A stretch of 64,000 nucleotides of DNA from positions 310,001 through 374,000 of the forward strand of contig CP150559.1 of NCBI GenBank assembly GCA_049487715.1, in the 5' to 3' direction. Below, in pieces: positions 19,732-28,082 of this stretch. Made by a program: the position numbers and the translations under genes. How positions within the stretch are numbered: the first letter of the stretch is position 1; every line of letters begins with the position of its first letter. This DNA is from Pycnococcus provasolii. Lineage: Eukaryota > Chlorophyta > Pseudoscourfieldiophyceae > Pseudoscourfieldiales. Below the pieces are notes generated by a model, which saw only the letters and a program-made list of their open reading frames with translations, was not told the DNA's origin and searched no databases.

Positions 19732-22368
19732 TCAGTTTGTACCTGCCAACGCCTCTTCCATGATCGATGCGCTTTCGCGCGCCCTCGTTGCCTTGTCGCT
19801 GTTTTGCCCAAGAACTATAGCATAGATATCCGCTGACTCGGTGAACTTTGCCTGGGCATCCGCATAGCGATCGATCGACTTCAAAAAGATGGCAAAGCTG
19901 TTCAGCACGTCACCATACTTCTCGCTCTTCTCTCCGTCAAGCTTCTTACGACAATCCGTGAGCTCCTTGTAGAGCTCCATCGTTTCGTTCACCTTACCAA
20001 CGCTTTTCATCAGCGTGGCGGCAGTCTGCATCGTGGAGATCGTGTCCGGATGATCGTTGCCGAGCACGCGTCTTCGTCCCTCCAGAGTTTGAACAGCAAG
20101 CTGTTCTGCCTCCTCAAATTGACCAAGCCTAAGGAGGAGGACCGCTAGGTTGTTCATAGTTGTCAGCGTGGTTGGATGCTCGGAGCCAATCTCGCTTAGC
20201 TTGCTCTCAAGCGCTTCGCGGTAGAGTGGCAGAGCCTCGTCGAACTTCTTAAGATCCTTCAGGAGCACCGCGAGGTTGTTCATGGATGTGAGCGTGTCTG
20301 GATGCTTGTCGCCGAGCTCGCGCCTTCTTCCCGTCATGGACTTGCGAAGCAATACCTCCGCATCCTCCAAGTATCCATCCGATTTCAGCAGATTACCAAG
20401 ATTGTTCATTACGTTGAGGCAAGAAGGATGATTTTCTCCAACGGTTTCGCGATAAATTTCAAGCGCTTCTTGGTAGAGTGACTCCGCCTGTGCAAAGTGG
20501 CTAGGTCCCTTTCCTTGCATCAGCGTCGCAAGATTGTTCATGGCCGACAGCGTCGCAGGATCCTCGCGGCCCACTTCACGCTTCAAGCCAGACAACGCGA
20601 GATTGAGGAGATCTTCCGCCTCATCTGCGCGGTGAGAATACCTTTCCAAAATGACAGATGCGAGGTTGTTCGCACTCTTCAGCATGGTGACACGAACATC
20701 TTTTGCCAGATCTGAACTGGATTCATCTAAGCGTCTCAAGCACAGGTGATACATGTGGATCGCCAAATCGTACTTGCCCTGTCCCGTGTATGTGTTTGCC
20801 AGGTTGTTCATGCACGCGAGTGTGTTTGGGTGGCTCTCACCGAAAGCCGCACGGCGTCCTGCCAGAGCCTCCACCAATAGTGGCTCCGCAGCTTCGTAGC
20901 GGCCCATCTCCTGCATCAGAGATGTGCAGTCCATCAGCAATTTCGACGTTGGTCGATCGGCGGCACTTACCAGGTCGAGTCCAATTTCCGTGGATTTGCA
21001 GATCCATTCGCGAATGGAGTCCTTGATCTTTTTGTTAACACCAGATGCGCCACCTGGGTACTCCCGAACTGCATTGAGAATGTTGTCGCGATCATTGTGA
21101 TTCCATGCCTCGGCGCGGTTGACATCAATCTTCACGAGCGCATTCACCACCTGCTTGCTGCCGTGCTCGACGAGGAATGTTATGAATCGAAGCTGCTCCT
21201 CCTTTGGCAATCGAATGTCAAGAAGAGCGCCACCGTCGATTGTGGAGAGGATTTCCCAAATGCACCACGCGCGTGTCAGTGGAACGGGGTCGAGGCACGG
21301 GAGCAGGATCAGCACGGTGTGTCCGATGACGCCCACAGCTTCCTTAAATGTTGTGTACCACCAACTCGGTTGGACGACGGTCGTCTGGTGCTGGTTCACG
21401 GTGAAGACGTCGAACCACACGTACACACTGCTCGCATCGTCCATTTCGTCAACCATGTCAATGATCACGTCCGCGACGTCGAGGAAGCGGTACCGCCATG
21501 CGTGGCTGATAAACATAGTTGCGGGCGCGACCCAGCCGCGGCCGCCTTGCCGTGTTACGTGCGCGCCGTGAGGCGAGCCTGGCTCCGTTTCCAGGAATTC
21601 TGTGTAGGAGCACCGTCGCTCCTCCGTCTCCGGCTTCACAATGGCGAAGCAGACGTTGTCGGTTGTCATGTCCTCGAAAGGAATTTGAGTGTACGAAACG
21701 GTCACAGGTTTGCCGTCGCCGTCTGCTGCCGCCGCGGCAATCCTGTCGCGGTGCGTGTCGAGCGTGTCGGCGGTCACCTGCACTTCTCCCCCGCCTCCGT
21801 GCTCGGGCTTGAGGTACTCTTTGCTGACCCAGCTGAACAGCTGCGCTCGGTTGCTCTTCACGAAGCTCTTGAGCCAGTTTGCAGAAATACCTTCGCGTGG
21901 GAACGGCGGCCCGTCGTTCGGCCTTGGCGATACCGGCGTGCTGCTTGTGCGCTTGATATCTGCGCTTGGAATGGCTGGTTTATTCGATACTTCTGAGCTT
22001 ATTTTATTCAAGTGAGGTTTCAACTTAGAAGGTTCGAGCGGTGGGAGCACGACTTTCGAGGGAGCACGAGAAGGCGACTGTGGCGGTGGCAGAGCAGCTG
22101 CGGCAGACGAAGACGGCGGAATATCTGCGGCGTTCTCCCTAAGTTGTCTGGTGGCATTTGAAATTGCGGTAGATACGGGCGAAGCTGGTGTTGACGACGT
22201 GTCGTACGGAGAAATGCGGTTCTGGGCGGTGTGTTGCATTCTTCCAAGGGTGAGACGCATGACTGCACGACCAACTGAACGAAGCCCAAGCAGTCCGCGT
22301 CGCGGCTGCGGCTTAACAGTCTTGTTTAACGAAACACGGCGTTCGGACGAAACGTTATTGGCCGCCAT
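19732..22368 (-). CDS. TIR-like domain plus kinesin-light-chain-type TPR protein
   Basis: 878 residues from the ATG at 22368; the open frame above it is a GVF repeat coded by a tandem DNA repeat (22401-22456). A Ser/Pro-rich N terminus is followed at about residues 280-370 by 'MFISHAWRYRFLDVADVI', 'VYVWFDVFTVNQHQ' and 'LTRAWCIWEILST'. This is a TIR-like fold pattern (ISHAW first strand, WFD second strand, RAWCxxE helix), widespread in algae and oomycetes. From about residue 490 there are eight or more 42-residue TPRs of the kinesin-light-chain kind ('HPNTLACMNNLANTY', 'HPDTLTSMNNLAVLL'). The architecture recalls prokaryotic and invertebrate TIR-TPR immune proteins, but the role here is unknown and the glutamate for NADase activity cannot be fixed by eye. 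Confidence 0.7.
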   Translation of the reverse strand: MAANNVSSERRVSLNKTVKPQPRRGLLGLRSVGRAVMRLTLGRMQHTAQNRISPYDTSSTPASPVSTAISNATRQLRENAADIPPSSSAAAALPPPQSPSRAPSKVVLPPLEPSKLKPHLNKISSEVSNKPAIPSADIKRTSSTPVSPRPNDGPPFPREGISANWLKSFVKSNRAQLFSWVSKEYLKPEHGGGGEVQVTADTLDTHRDRIAAAAADGDGKPVTVSYTQIPFEDMTTDNVCFAIVKPETEERRCSYTEFLETEPGSPHGAHVTRQGGRGWVAPATMFISHAWRYRFLDVADVIIDMVDEMDDASSVYVWFDVFTVNQHQTTVVQPSWWYTTFKEAVGVIGHTVLILLPCLDPVPLTRAWCIWEILSTIDGGALLDIRLPKEEQLRFITFLVEHGSKQVVNALVKIDVNRAEAWNHNDRDNILNAVREYPGGASGVNKKIKDSIREWICKSTEIGLDLVSAADRPTSKLLMDCTSLMQEMGRYEAAEPLLVEALAGRRAAFGESHPNTLACMNNLANTYTGQGKYDLAIHMYHLCLRRLDESSSDLAKDVRVTMLKSANNLASVILERYSHRADEAEDLLNLALSGLKREVGREDPATLSAMNNLATLMQGKGPSHFAQAESLYQEALEIYRETVGENHPSCLNVMNNLGNLLKSDGYLEDAEVLLRKSMTGRRRELGDKHPDTLTSMNNLAVLLKDLKKFDEALPLYREALESKLSEIGSEHPTTLTTMNNLAVLLLRLGQFEEAEQLAVQTLEGRRRVLGNDHPDTISTMQTAATLMKSVGKVNETMELYKELTDCRKKLDGEKSEKYGDVLNSFAIFLKSIDRYADAQAKFTESADIYAIVLGQNSDKATRARESASIMEEALAGTN

Positions 22369-23589
22369 GTGAGGTTCACGTGAAGAAGATGCATGAAAGA
22401 CGCCGACGCTGAAGACGCCGACGGTGAAGACGCCGACGCCGACGAAGACGCCGACACCTGTTTCGATGCGCATGCGCCGCCCATGACAAATATTTGACTA
22501 AGGTTAGATAAAGGTACAGGTAAGCTTAAAAATCAAGTAGTATGCAAGCACCAATATCTGGCACTTACCAAGCAGGATAGATTCGATAAATACACCTGTT
22601 AACAGGGCACACTTCCCTTCTGGACCCTTAAGGCGGCACTTATGATTCACCGCAGGTTTCGCACATCCCCTTAAGGGTAGGCAAGGGAAGGGCATACCAT
22701 ACGGAGGTAGTTGGTAACAGGTACCTAAAGTTTTCGGAAAAAGCCGGCCAGGGGTTAACGGTGACGGCTTGTCGCGGGCTTGTCGCTTGTTGGCGGAACC
22801 AAACGTCTTTTGTGTGCGCCCAGGGGTTAACGGTGTCCCCGTTATTTTCCGTGGATGTCCGTGGATGTCTTTATCAGCGAGAAATTGCAGGGGGAGGGAG
22901 ATCGTGACTAGTCTTACGCGCGCCGGTGGGATCAGCAAAAATGTGCCTTGGGAGTACGTATCTTAGAGCGTTTGTTCCGGCAGCTGCATTGGTGCGACTC
23001 GCACTTTCAAGTGCCTCCATTCGCTGCTGGATTTTTTCGAGCTGGGGCCTGGGCGAGTATCGCACTCTCTGCCCGGAGAGAACTTTCGCCTGAGGTTGCA
23101 GGAACCACCGCCGGCAGCCCGCCAGTTGCGCTCGTGGGAATAGAACCAGGGCGTGTCGTCAGGTTCGTCGTCTTCGGCTTCGGGAGATGGCCTTGGAGAC
23201 CCGTGGGCTTGCTCATCAGACCGATAGGTGCCAAGCACCTTGCATGCACTGCGGAAACGTGGGTATATGGTGACGGGCAGGCCGTCACTGCCATACCTTG
23301 CTCCGCTCTCTTCGCCTATGTACAGTACTGTACAGTAGTCCTACGGTAATGGACATACTACCATATGTCGCATATGTCGCATATGTCGAACGCGAAGGTG
23401 CTTGACTGTGTCTTAACGGTGCAATAGACCTATTTGCCAAATTTAGGGTTTTGAGGGGGTGGGATAAGAGCCCACGCATCAGACAAGACTATGTGACATG
23501 TAATATTCCAAGATTGAGATGGGTAAAGAAAATGTGTTACACTGTAACTCCATTGACCATTCCATTATTGCAACAATCTTGGAGCAATC
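22369..23589. other. intergenic, no gene seen
   Basis: About 1.2 kb without a credible frame. It contains the GVF-coding tandem repeat (CGCCGACG.. units at 22401-22456), two copies of CAGGGGTTAACGGTG near 22750 and 22822 that flank a short CG-rich segment, and three CATATGTCG units near 23362-23390. Short frames on both strands (e.g. 22963-23294 minus) show no domain. Confidence 0.55.
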
Positions 23590-25725
23590 TTAGCTCCTGA
23601 CGGTGGCTGCCGAAAAGGAGATGGAGGCATACTTCGCCGACCACATCCATCGCTCGATGTACCTACGGAGTGACATCTCACCCTTGTTCTCGAGCACCTC
23701 AAGTGCACCCGTTCTATGTCGCCTTACGAGACCCTCCTCCGCTGCCTGCACAACAACTCCAACCGCGACGTCCACCGCCGCGTTGCGCGCGCCTTCCAGT
23801 GGTGGGAAAAGTCGTATCGGCTTCTGATCGTTGGGGTTCAGGCAAATCATGCGATTCGCATCGCCGTACACGTCCATCGTGTGCTTGCTGAGCGCCTCCG
23901 CCGCAGCCATCACCATGCCGTCGCTTACCCTCTCGCACTGCCCAGCAACCGCGCCGAGTGCAATGCCAGGGAACGTGTAGATGTTGTTCGCCTGGTTGTT
24001 CGGGTACAGGATGCCGTCGTGATCAGCGTCGGGGAACGGCGACCCGGTGGCCACAATCGCGCGCCCATTCGTCGCGAAAACCGCCTCGGCGTGCGTGCAC
24101 TCCGCGTTGGACGTGGGATTGGACATGGGAAGGATGAGCGGCCTGAGCTGTTCGTGCGAAGCGTAGTGCTGCACCCGCTTGAGAAGGCGATCGGTGAAAA
24201 TTCCGTGTGCCGTGCTGAATCCGAGCAGGGCCGTGGGTCTCGCCGCCTCGGCAGCCGTCACGAGATCCGCCTTTTCGTATTTCGTCTCCGGTCGCGCGTA
24301 TTTCATGGCAGTTTCATTGTGCATTGTGCTTGGATCCCTGGCCGTTGTGATGAGGCCGTGATGGTCACAGATCCAGAAGTTGCGACGAGCCTCCTCGTCC
24401 GACAAGCCATGTCTCACCATCGCCTGTCGAATGGAGTCGACGACGCCAAGCGCCGACCCTCCCGCGCCTGCGACGAGAAATCGCATGCGCTTGATGGCGC
24501 ACTTTCGAAGGCCCTGCGCGGCGAGCGACGTGAGCACGCCGGCGAGCGCCGAGCACCCCGTTCCCTGTATGTCGTCGTTGAAGACGAGATGGTGGTTGCG
24601 ATACCGCTCCAGCAGAAGGTTGGCGTGATTCGCGGTGAAATCCTCAAACTGCACGAGCGCTCGGGGATACCTATTCAGGATGGCGGCCATCATTTCGTCG
24701 ACGAGCTCGACGTACGCGTCGCCCGTGATGCGCTTCTGTCGCAGTCCAAGGTACAGCGGATCCTTTAGGAGGTATTCGTTGTTCGTGCCCACGTCCAGGC
24801 ACACGGGCAGGACGCGCCGCGGGTCGAAGCCTGCGGATGCGACGTAGCAGTCAAGCTTTCCGATGGAGATTCCCATGCCGCCCGCGCCGAGGTCGCCAAG
24901 ACCGAGGATGCGCGACCCGTCGGTGACGACGACGGCGTCCACGTGCTCGTTCGGCCAGTTGTACACCATGGAGTGCATCTCACCCTTGTCGTTGGCAGAG
25001 AAGTACATGCCACGCGCGTTGCGGTACGTGTGCGCAAAGTGCTGGCAAGCCCACCCGACGGTTGGCGTGTACACGATGGGTGCCATGTCCTTAAAATTTT
25101 CCTGCAGGAGGTGGTAGTACAGCGTTTCGTTGCGATCGTGCAGGTCTTGGAGAAGTCGGTGTCGTCGAATCATCTCAGGTGTCACACCCGACCGTGCGAG
25201 CTCAAGCTTTTCGCGCGACTCCGCCTCACGTCGATCTTTGAATCCTTTCGCCCAATCGTACATGATGCGGTCTTTCTGAACATCCAGTGACGTGGGCACG
25301 GGTGGCAGAAGTCCACGCAGTGCGAGTCGTTCTCGTTCGGCGTGCGTGAACGCCGTTCCCTTGGTGAACCACGGGTCGCGTAGCACGGACATGCCTCGTT
25401 TTGGTGATATGGTCGTGGCGCATTTGAATTGCGCGAGCGGGTCGAGGGGATCAGCGGAGTCACTATCTCGAGATTGTGATGAGGATGAGGATGATGATGA
25501 GGTACTGTCACTGTCATCAGCTGCTGGCAATGCAGCACTTGACGACGACGAGGAGGAGGAGGAGGACGCTGAGGAGGAGGAGAATGACGCACCAAACAAA
25601 CCTTCGAGATGGTACAAACCATACGCACCACCCGCTAAACAGCCCGTGACACGACCCTGAAGCCGCAAGCCGAGAGAGCCACCCACGCTCCTTGTTAGCA
25701 CCCTAACCCTTCCAAAAAACGACAT
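23590..25725 (-). CDS. NAD(P)-dependent malic enzyme
   Basis: 711 residues. Malic-enzyme marks in order: 'RNETLYYHLLQENF', 'VYTPTVGWACQHF' with the catalytic Tyr, 'VVVTDGSRILGLGDLGAGGMGI', 'FEDFTANHA', 'FNDDIQGTG' with the metal-binding acidic residues, and a Rossmann 'VAGAGGSALGVVDSI'. It decarboxylates malate to pyruvate and CO2 while reducing NAD(P). The N-terminal ~130 residues beyond the core are basic and hydrophobic at first ('FFGRVRVLTRS') and then Ser/Asp-rich, so an organelle presequence (mitochondrion or plastid) is likely. This explains the extra length over ~580-residue forms. Cofactor choice cannot be settled by eye. Confidence 0.92.
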   Translation of the reverse strand: MSFFGRVRVLTRSVGGSLGLRLQGRVTGCLAGGAYGLYHLEGLFGASFSSSSASSSSSSSSSSAALPAADDSDSTSSSSSSSSQSRDSDSADPLDPLAQFKCATTISPKRGMSVLRDPWFTKGTAFTHAERERLALRGLLPPVPTSLDVQKDRIMYDWAKGFKDRREAESREKLELARSGVTPEMIRRHRLLQDLHDRNETLYYHLLQENFKDMAPIVYTPTVGWACQHFAHTYRNARGMYFSANDKGEMHSMVYNWPNEHVDAVVVTDGSRILGLGDLGAGGMGISIGKLDCYVASAGFDPRRVLPVCLDVGTNNEYLLKDPLYLGLRQKRITGDAYVELVDEMMAAILNRYPRALVQFEDFTANHANLLLERYRNHHLVFNDDIQGTGCSALAGVLTSLAAQGLRKCAIKRMRFLVAGAGGSALGVVDSIRQAMVRHGLSDEEARRNFWICDHHGLITTARDPSTMHNETAMKYARPETKYEKADLVTAAEAARPTALLGFSTAHGIFTDRLLKRVQHYASHEQLRPLILPMSNPTSNAECTHAEAVFATNGRAIVATGSPFPDADHDGILYPNNQANNIYTFPGIALGAVAGQCERVSDGMVMAAAEALSKHTMDVYGDANRMICLNPNDQKPIRLFPPLEGARNAAVDVAVGVVVQAAEEGLVRRHRTGALEVLENKGEMSLRRYIERWMWSAKYASISFSAATVRS

Positions 25726-26131
25726 GTTATGTTATGTTATGTATGACGAAGCACGATACACCACACCTGTGAGGAATGAGCAAGAAAAGAATACAAATAC
25801 GGACGAAAGATAAACTTTACGGCACGCTTTTTTAGATACCTATAAGAAGTACAGTCAGAGAAACAGGGCCCCGGAGATTTCCCCGGGGGGCCGGAAAAGA
25901 AAAAAAACGCCCCACCAAAACGCGTTCCACCACGAATTCCTTCTTTAATCTTTTGGCAGGGGCGTTGGTGGATTGGGGATCCCGGTCGGATCCTTTCACC
26001 GTTTCACGGTGGTTTCATAACACGTCGGTCTTTGCACATGTACAGTAGTTGGTATGTGCGCGTCGTTGCACTTGTAGTTTTGTTGTACCTGTGTACGGTG
26101 TCCCTCGTCGTACTCCCCAAGCGCGCCGCCA
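25726..26131. other. intergenic, no gene seen
   Basis: Starts with TGTTA repeats near 25723-25740 in the leader of malic enzyme, then a GC-rich patch with CCCCGGGG near 25876. No coding frame is supported before the ATG at 26132. Confidence 0.55.
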
Positions 26132-26737
26132 ATGGACTACATTGAAAAGTACCGCCGAAGCCGTCGCGCAGCCGGAGACGAGTCGCCGTGGTCGTGGACG
26201 TCATCGCGCCGACCGGTCGTTCAGTTTGGGTGCGCGACCGACGCGCACGACCACGGCGGCGACGCGCACGTGGACGGTTGGTGCACATGTACGCACGAAC
26301 GCGCCGCCGCCGACGACGACGGAGAGGTTCATCACAGCGTTCGAGTCGGCCGTGTCGAGCGTGAACGAGTGGGACGTACACCTCGAGTTCCAGTTCGACA
26401 CGGCCGGCTCGACTGGCCACGACCATCGCGCGCGAGCCGGGCACAAGTGCGACATCGTGTTTAACAACACGACGTCGCGCACCGCGGTGCTCGTCGAGAC
26501 CAAGGCCGCTCGGCTCGCGCATGGGCTCGGACAAGTCCTCATCTACGAGGATCTTTTTGAGGAGGAGGCAGGCTACTACGACTACGTCGTCAAGAAGGTG
26601 GTGGCCTGGTGGGCTAGTAGCGGTGTGTGACGGCATTTCATGTTGAGGACTACGAGGACGTACCCGGTACCTACGAGGCTACAACGGAGTACAATGGTGG
26701 AGGAAAAGTGTGGAGTCTAGTTACAATGGAGAAGTAA
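26132..26737 (+). pseudogene. Broken ORF with a PD-(D/E)XK nuclease-like core
   Basis: ATG 26132 sits in a strong context (GCCGCCAATGG) and begins 'MDYIEKYRRSRRAAG'. The sequence then reads best in another frame from about 26290 to 26625: 'TERFITAFESAVSS', 'KCDIVFNNTTSRTAVLVETK', 'LGQVLIYEDLFEEEA'. From about 26640 to the TAA at 26735 it returns to the first frame ('FHVEDYEDVPGTYEA'). The D-(x)n-E-T-K pattern on adjacent strands followed by a G-Q helix is typical of restriction-endonuclease-fold proteins. Two compensating frame changes suggest a decayed gene, sequence errors or unseen introns. It lies just outside the left arm of the inverted duplication. Family assignment is tentative. Confidence 0.4.
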
Positions 26738-26771
26738 AAAACGGGACTCCGGGCGGGGTGCCACTGCTGCA

Positions 26772-26898
26772 AGGAACGAGAACGATGACATGATGAGTGG
26801 CGAGAACGCCGAGCAGGAGTTACTGACCGCCACCGCCGAGGAGTAGTAGTATAAGACGCCGCCGCTGACGCCGCCGACGCTGACGACGCTAACTTCAT
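26772..26898 (-). pseudogene. Truncated 5' copy of the CBS-domain gene
   Basis: Matches the first ~40 codons of the gene at 33037 ('SSASAASAAASYTTTPRRWRS'), then loses homology near 26772 with no CBS domain following. One V-to-L-like substitution class and a 3-bp shift near 26800 separate the copies. A dead end left by the duplication breakpoint. Confidence 0.75.
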
Positions 26899-27066
26899 CG
26901 TGCGTGATCACGTTGTGGTGGAACAAGCAAGCGTGTGTTATCGCCCGAAGTGAGCTCACTCAGCGTACGTGCGAGAAGGAGGGAGGGTCCCGAGACATTC
27001 CTTGTCACCACGCTGTACAACATCTACAGATTACCCTCGGGATACCGGTTTATCACGGGTCAAGGC

Positions 27067-27305
27067 TACAAAAGGTCAGCGGTTCAACTCCGCTAGTCTC
27101 CAGCTCTATAACTCCAGCTGCAGGGGACTTGTAAGTTTCCTCTTCAACATACCTTCGGTCTCTCAGACTATAATTTTACACGTGCTGACGATCTTTAACC
27201 AATTTCAGAACTCAGTGGTAGAGTGTTTGGTACGTAAATGCAAAATAAAAAAAGAACAAATTGTTCAAAGCTATTTCTAACGATTCGAAAACGCTAGTTT
27301 TGCAT
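27067..27305 (+). tRNA. Circularly permuted tRNA-Ala(UGC), left copy, with two GT-AG introns
   Basis: The 3' half lies first (27067-27102: T38 to A73, with anticodon-stem ACAAA, T arm AGCGG-TTCAACT-CCGCT, acceptor AGTCTCC, A73). Next comes a 20-nt spacer (27103-27122), then the 5' half: GGGGACTT (27123-27130), a 78-nt intron GTAAGT...TTTCAG (27131-27208), AACTCAGTGGTAGAGTGTTTG (27209-27229, shown as two pieces: D arm then stem), a second 68-nt intron GTACGT...GCTAG (27230-27297) and TTTTGCAT (27298-27305). Joined, all four stems pair perfectly, the anticodon is TGC and the acceptor has G3-U70, the alanine identity pair. A 20-nt tail with a 7-bp hairpin and 11 T (27328-27338), a Pol III terminator, follow. 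Confidence 0.85.
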
Positions 27306-27757
27306 CTATATAGCATATATAGCTTACTTTTTTTTTTGCTGGTGCCTGCGGATAAATGTGATCCACCCGCGGCCGTCGGCGTCCACTGTGCGGCCGCCGG
27401 GCCGAGAAAAGAATAGACGATGAACCACGAACACACGCACGTGCTCTGACGTGCACGCCGGAGGAGGAGGAGACGTACAACATTGCTTACAAATAGTCAC
27501 CAATAGCGCACGAACATACCCCAAGTCCCCAACTGCAAAATGCACACCACCACCACGTCGTCGCCTCACACTCCTATGCAAGTCGCTGGTGGTCGTGCTC
27601 ACCGGACAAAGTGGACATATCGTCGCGCTGAGCAAGTTAGTACGTACGTGGAAAGGAGGAGTGGGAGATAGATTATGACGGATCTCAATCAATGGAAAAA
27701 GCAAACGATTTATAACACTGTAAGTCTTGAACATACAGTACTCTCTCTCTCTCTCTT
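27306..27757. other. non-coding part of the left duplication arm
   Basis: Begins with the hairpin CTATATA-GCA-TATATAG (27306-27322) and a T-run, then GC-rich DNA matching 32280-32700 of the right arm. Long open frames exist on both strands in both arms, but they share no recognisable domain and differ in end points, so I do not call a gene. Confidence 0.5.
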
Positions 27758-27986
27758 CTACGCCGCCTCCTTCTCCCAAAGTCCGTCGTGCGCGGCTGCC
27801 ATGCCCTTGTACACCCTTTGCGAGGGCATGGCTGCGGTGCGGTGACTGCCGAACGGTTGCCACGCCTCCACAAGCTGCAAATCACCAGTCGCAGCCATTT
27901 CGAAGTGGCGGCGCAAGCTCACGGCATTCACACGAGCTGGCTGGGACATCGTCGTCGTTGACGCCAAACGTAGACTTTCCGGCGCC
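27758..27986 (-). pseudogene. Truncated 3' copy of the thioredoxin-fold-like gene
   Basis: Matches the last ~100 codons of the gene ending at 32276, including 'RVNAVSLRRH' and the same C terminus 'GLWEKEAA'. Relative to the right copy it lacks about 80 bp (right-arm positions 32016-32095) at a short repeat of CC/GCC, and a few more bases upstream, which changes frame. Homology ends at 27986, inside the original coding region. No start or signal peptide. Confidence 0.8.
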
Positions 27987-28082
27987 TGGGGGGTGCTGTA
28001 ACAGCGGAACGCAAGCAAGGCTTTTCTCTCCTTCATCGCCCGAAAAGCGAAACATAGCTGAAAGAAAGAAGAAGCCCCGCTT

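Larger units (their letters stand above)
26772..27986. repeat. Left arm of a ~1.2 kb inverted segmental duplication
   Basis: Reverse complement of 31970-33163 with high identity throughout, apart from a few indels. In order it holds the 5' end of a CBS-like gene (minus strand), a permuted tRNA-Ala, non-coding DNA and the 3' end of the thioredoxin-fold-like gene (minus strand). Junctions are abrupt: homology stops inside the coding sequence of both genes. The right arm has the whole genes, so the left arm is the derived copy. Confidence 0.9.

Noticed and set aside
27131-27208. Bulge-helix-bulge reading of the 8/9 tRNA intron
   Set aside because: A possible 4-bp pairing (AGTT with AACT) exists, but I could not build convincing outer and inner helices by eye; left open and not claimed.
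27324-27863. Shared open frames in both duplication arms (also 32295-32729)
   Set aside because: The same DNA is duplicated, so shared open frames are expected. They have no domain, differ in their ends and overlap the tRNA region.
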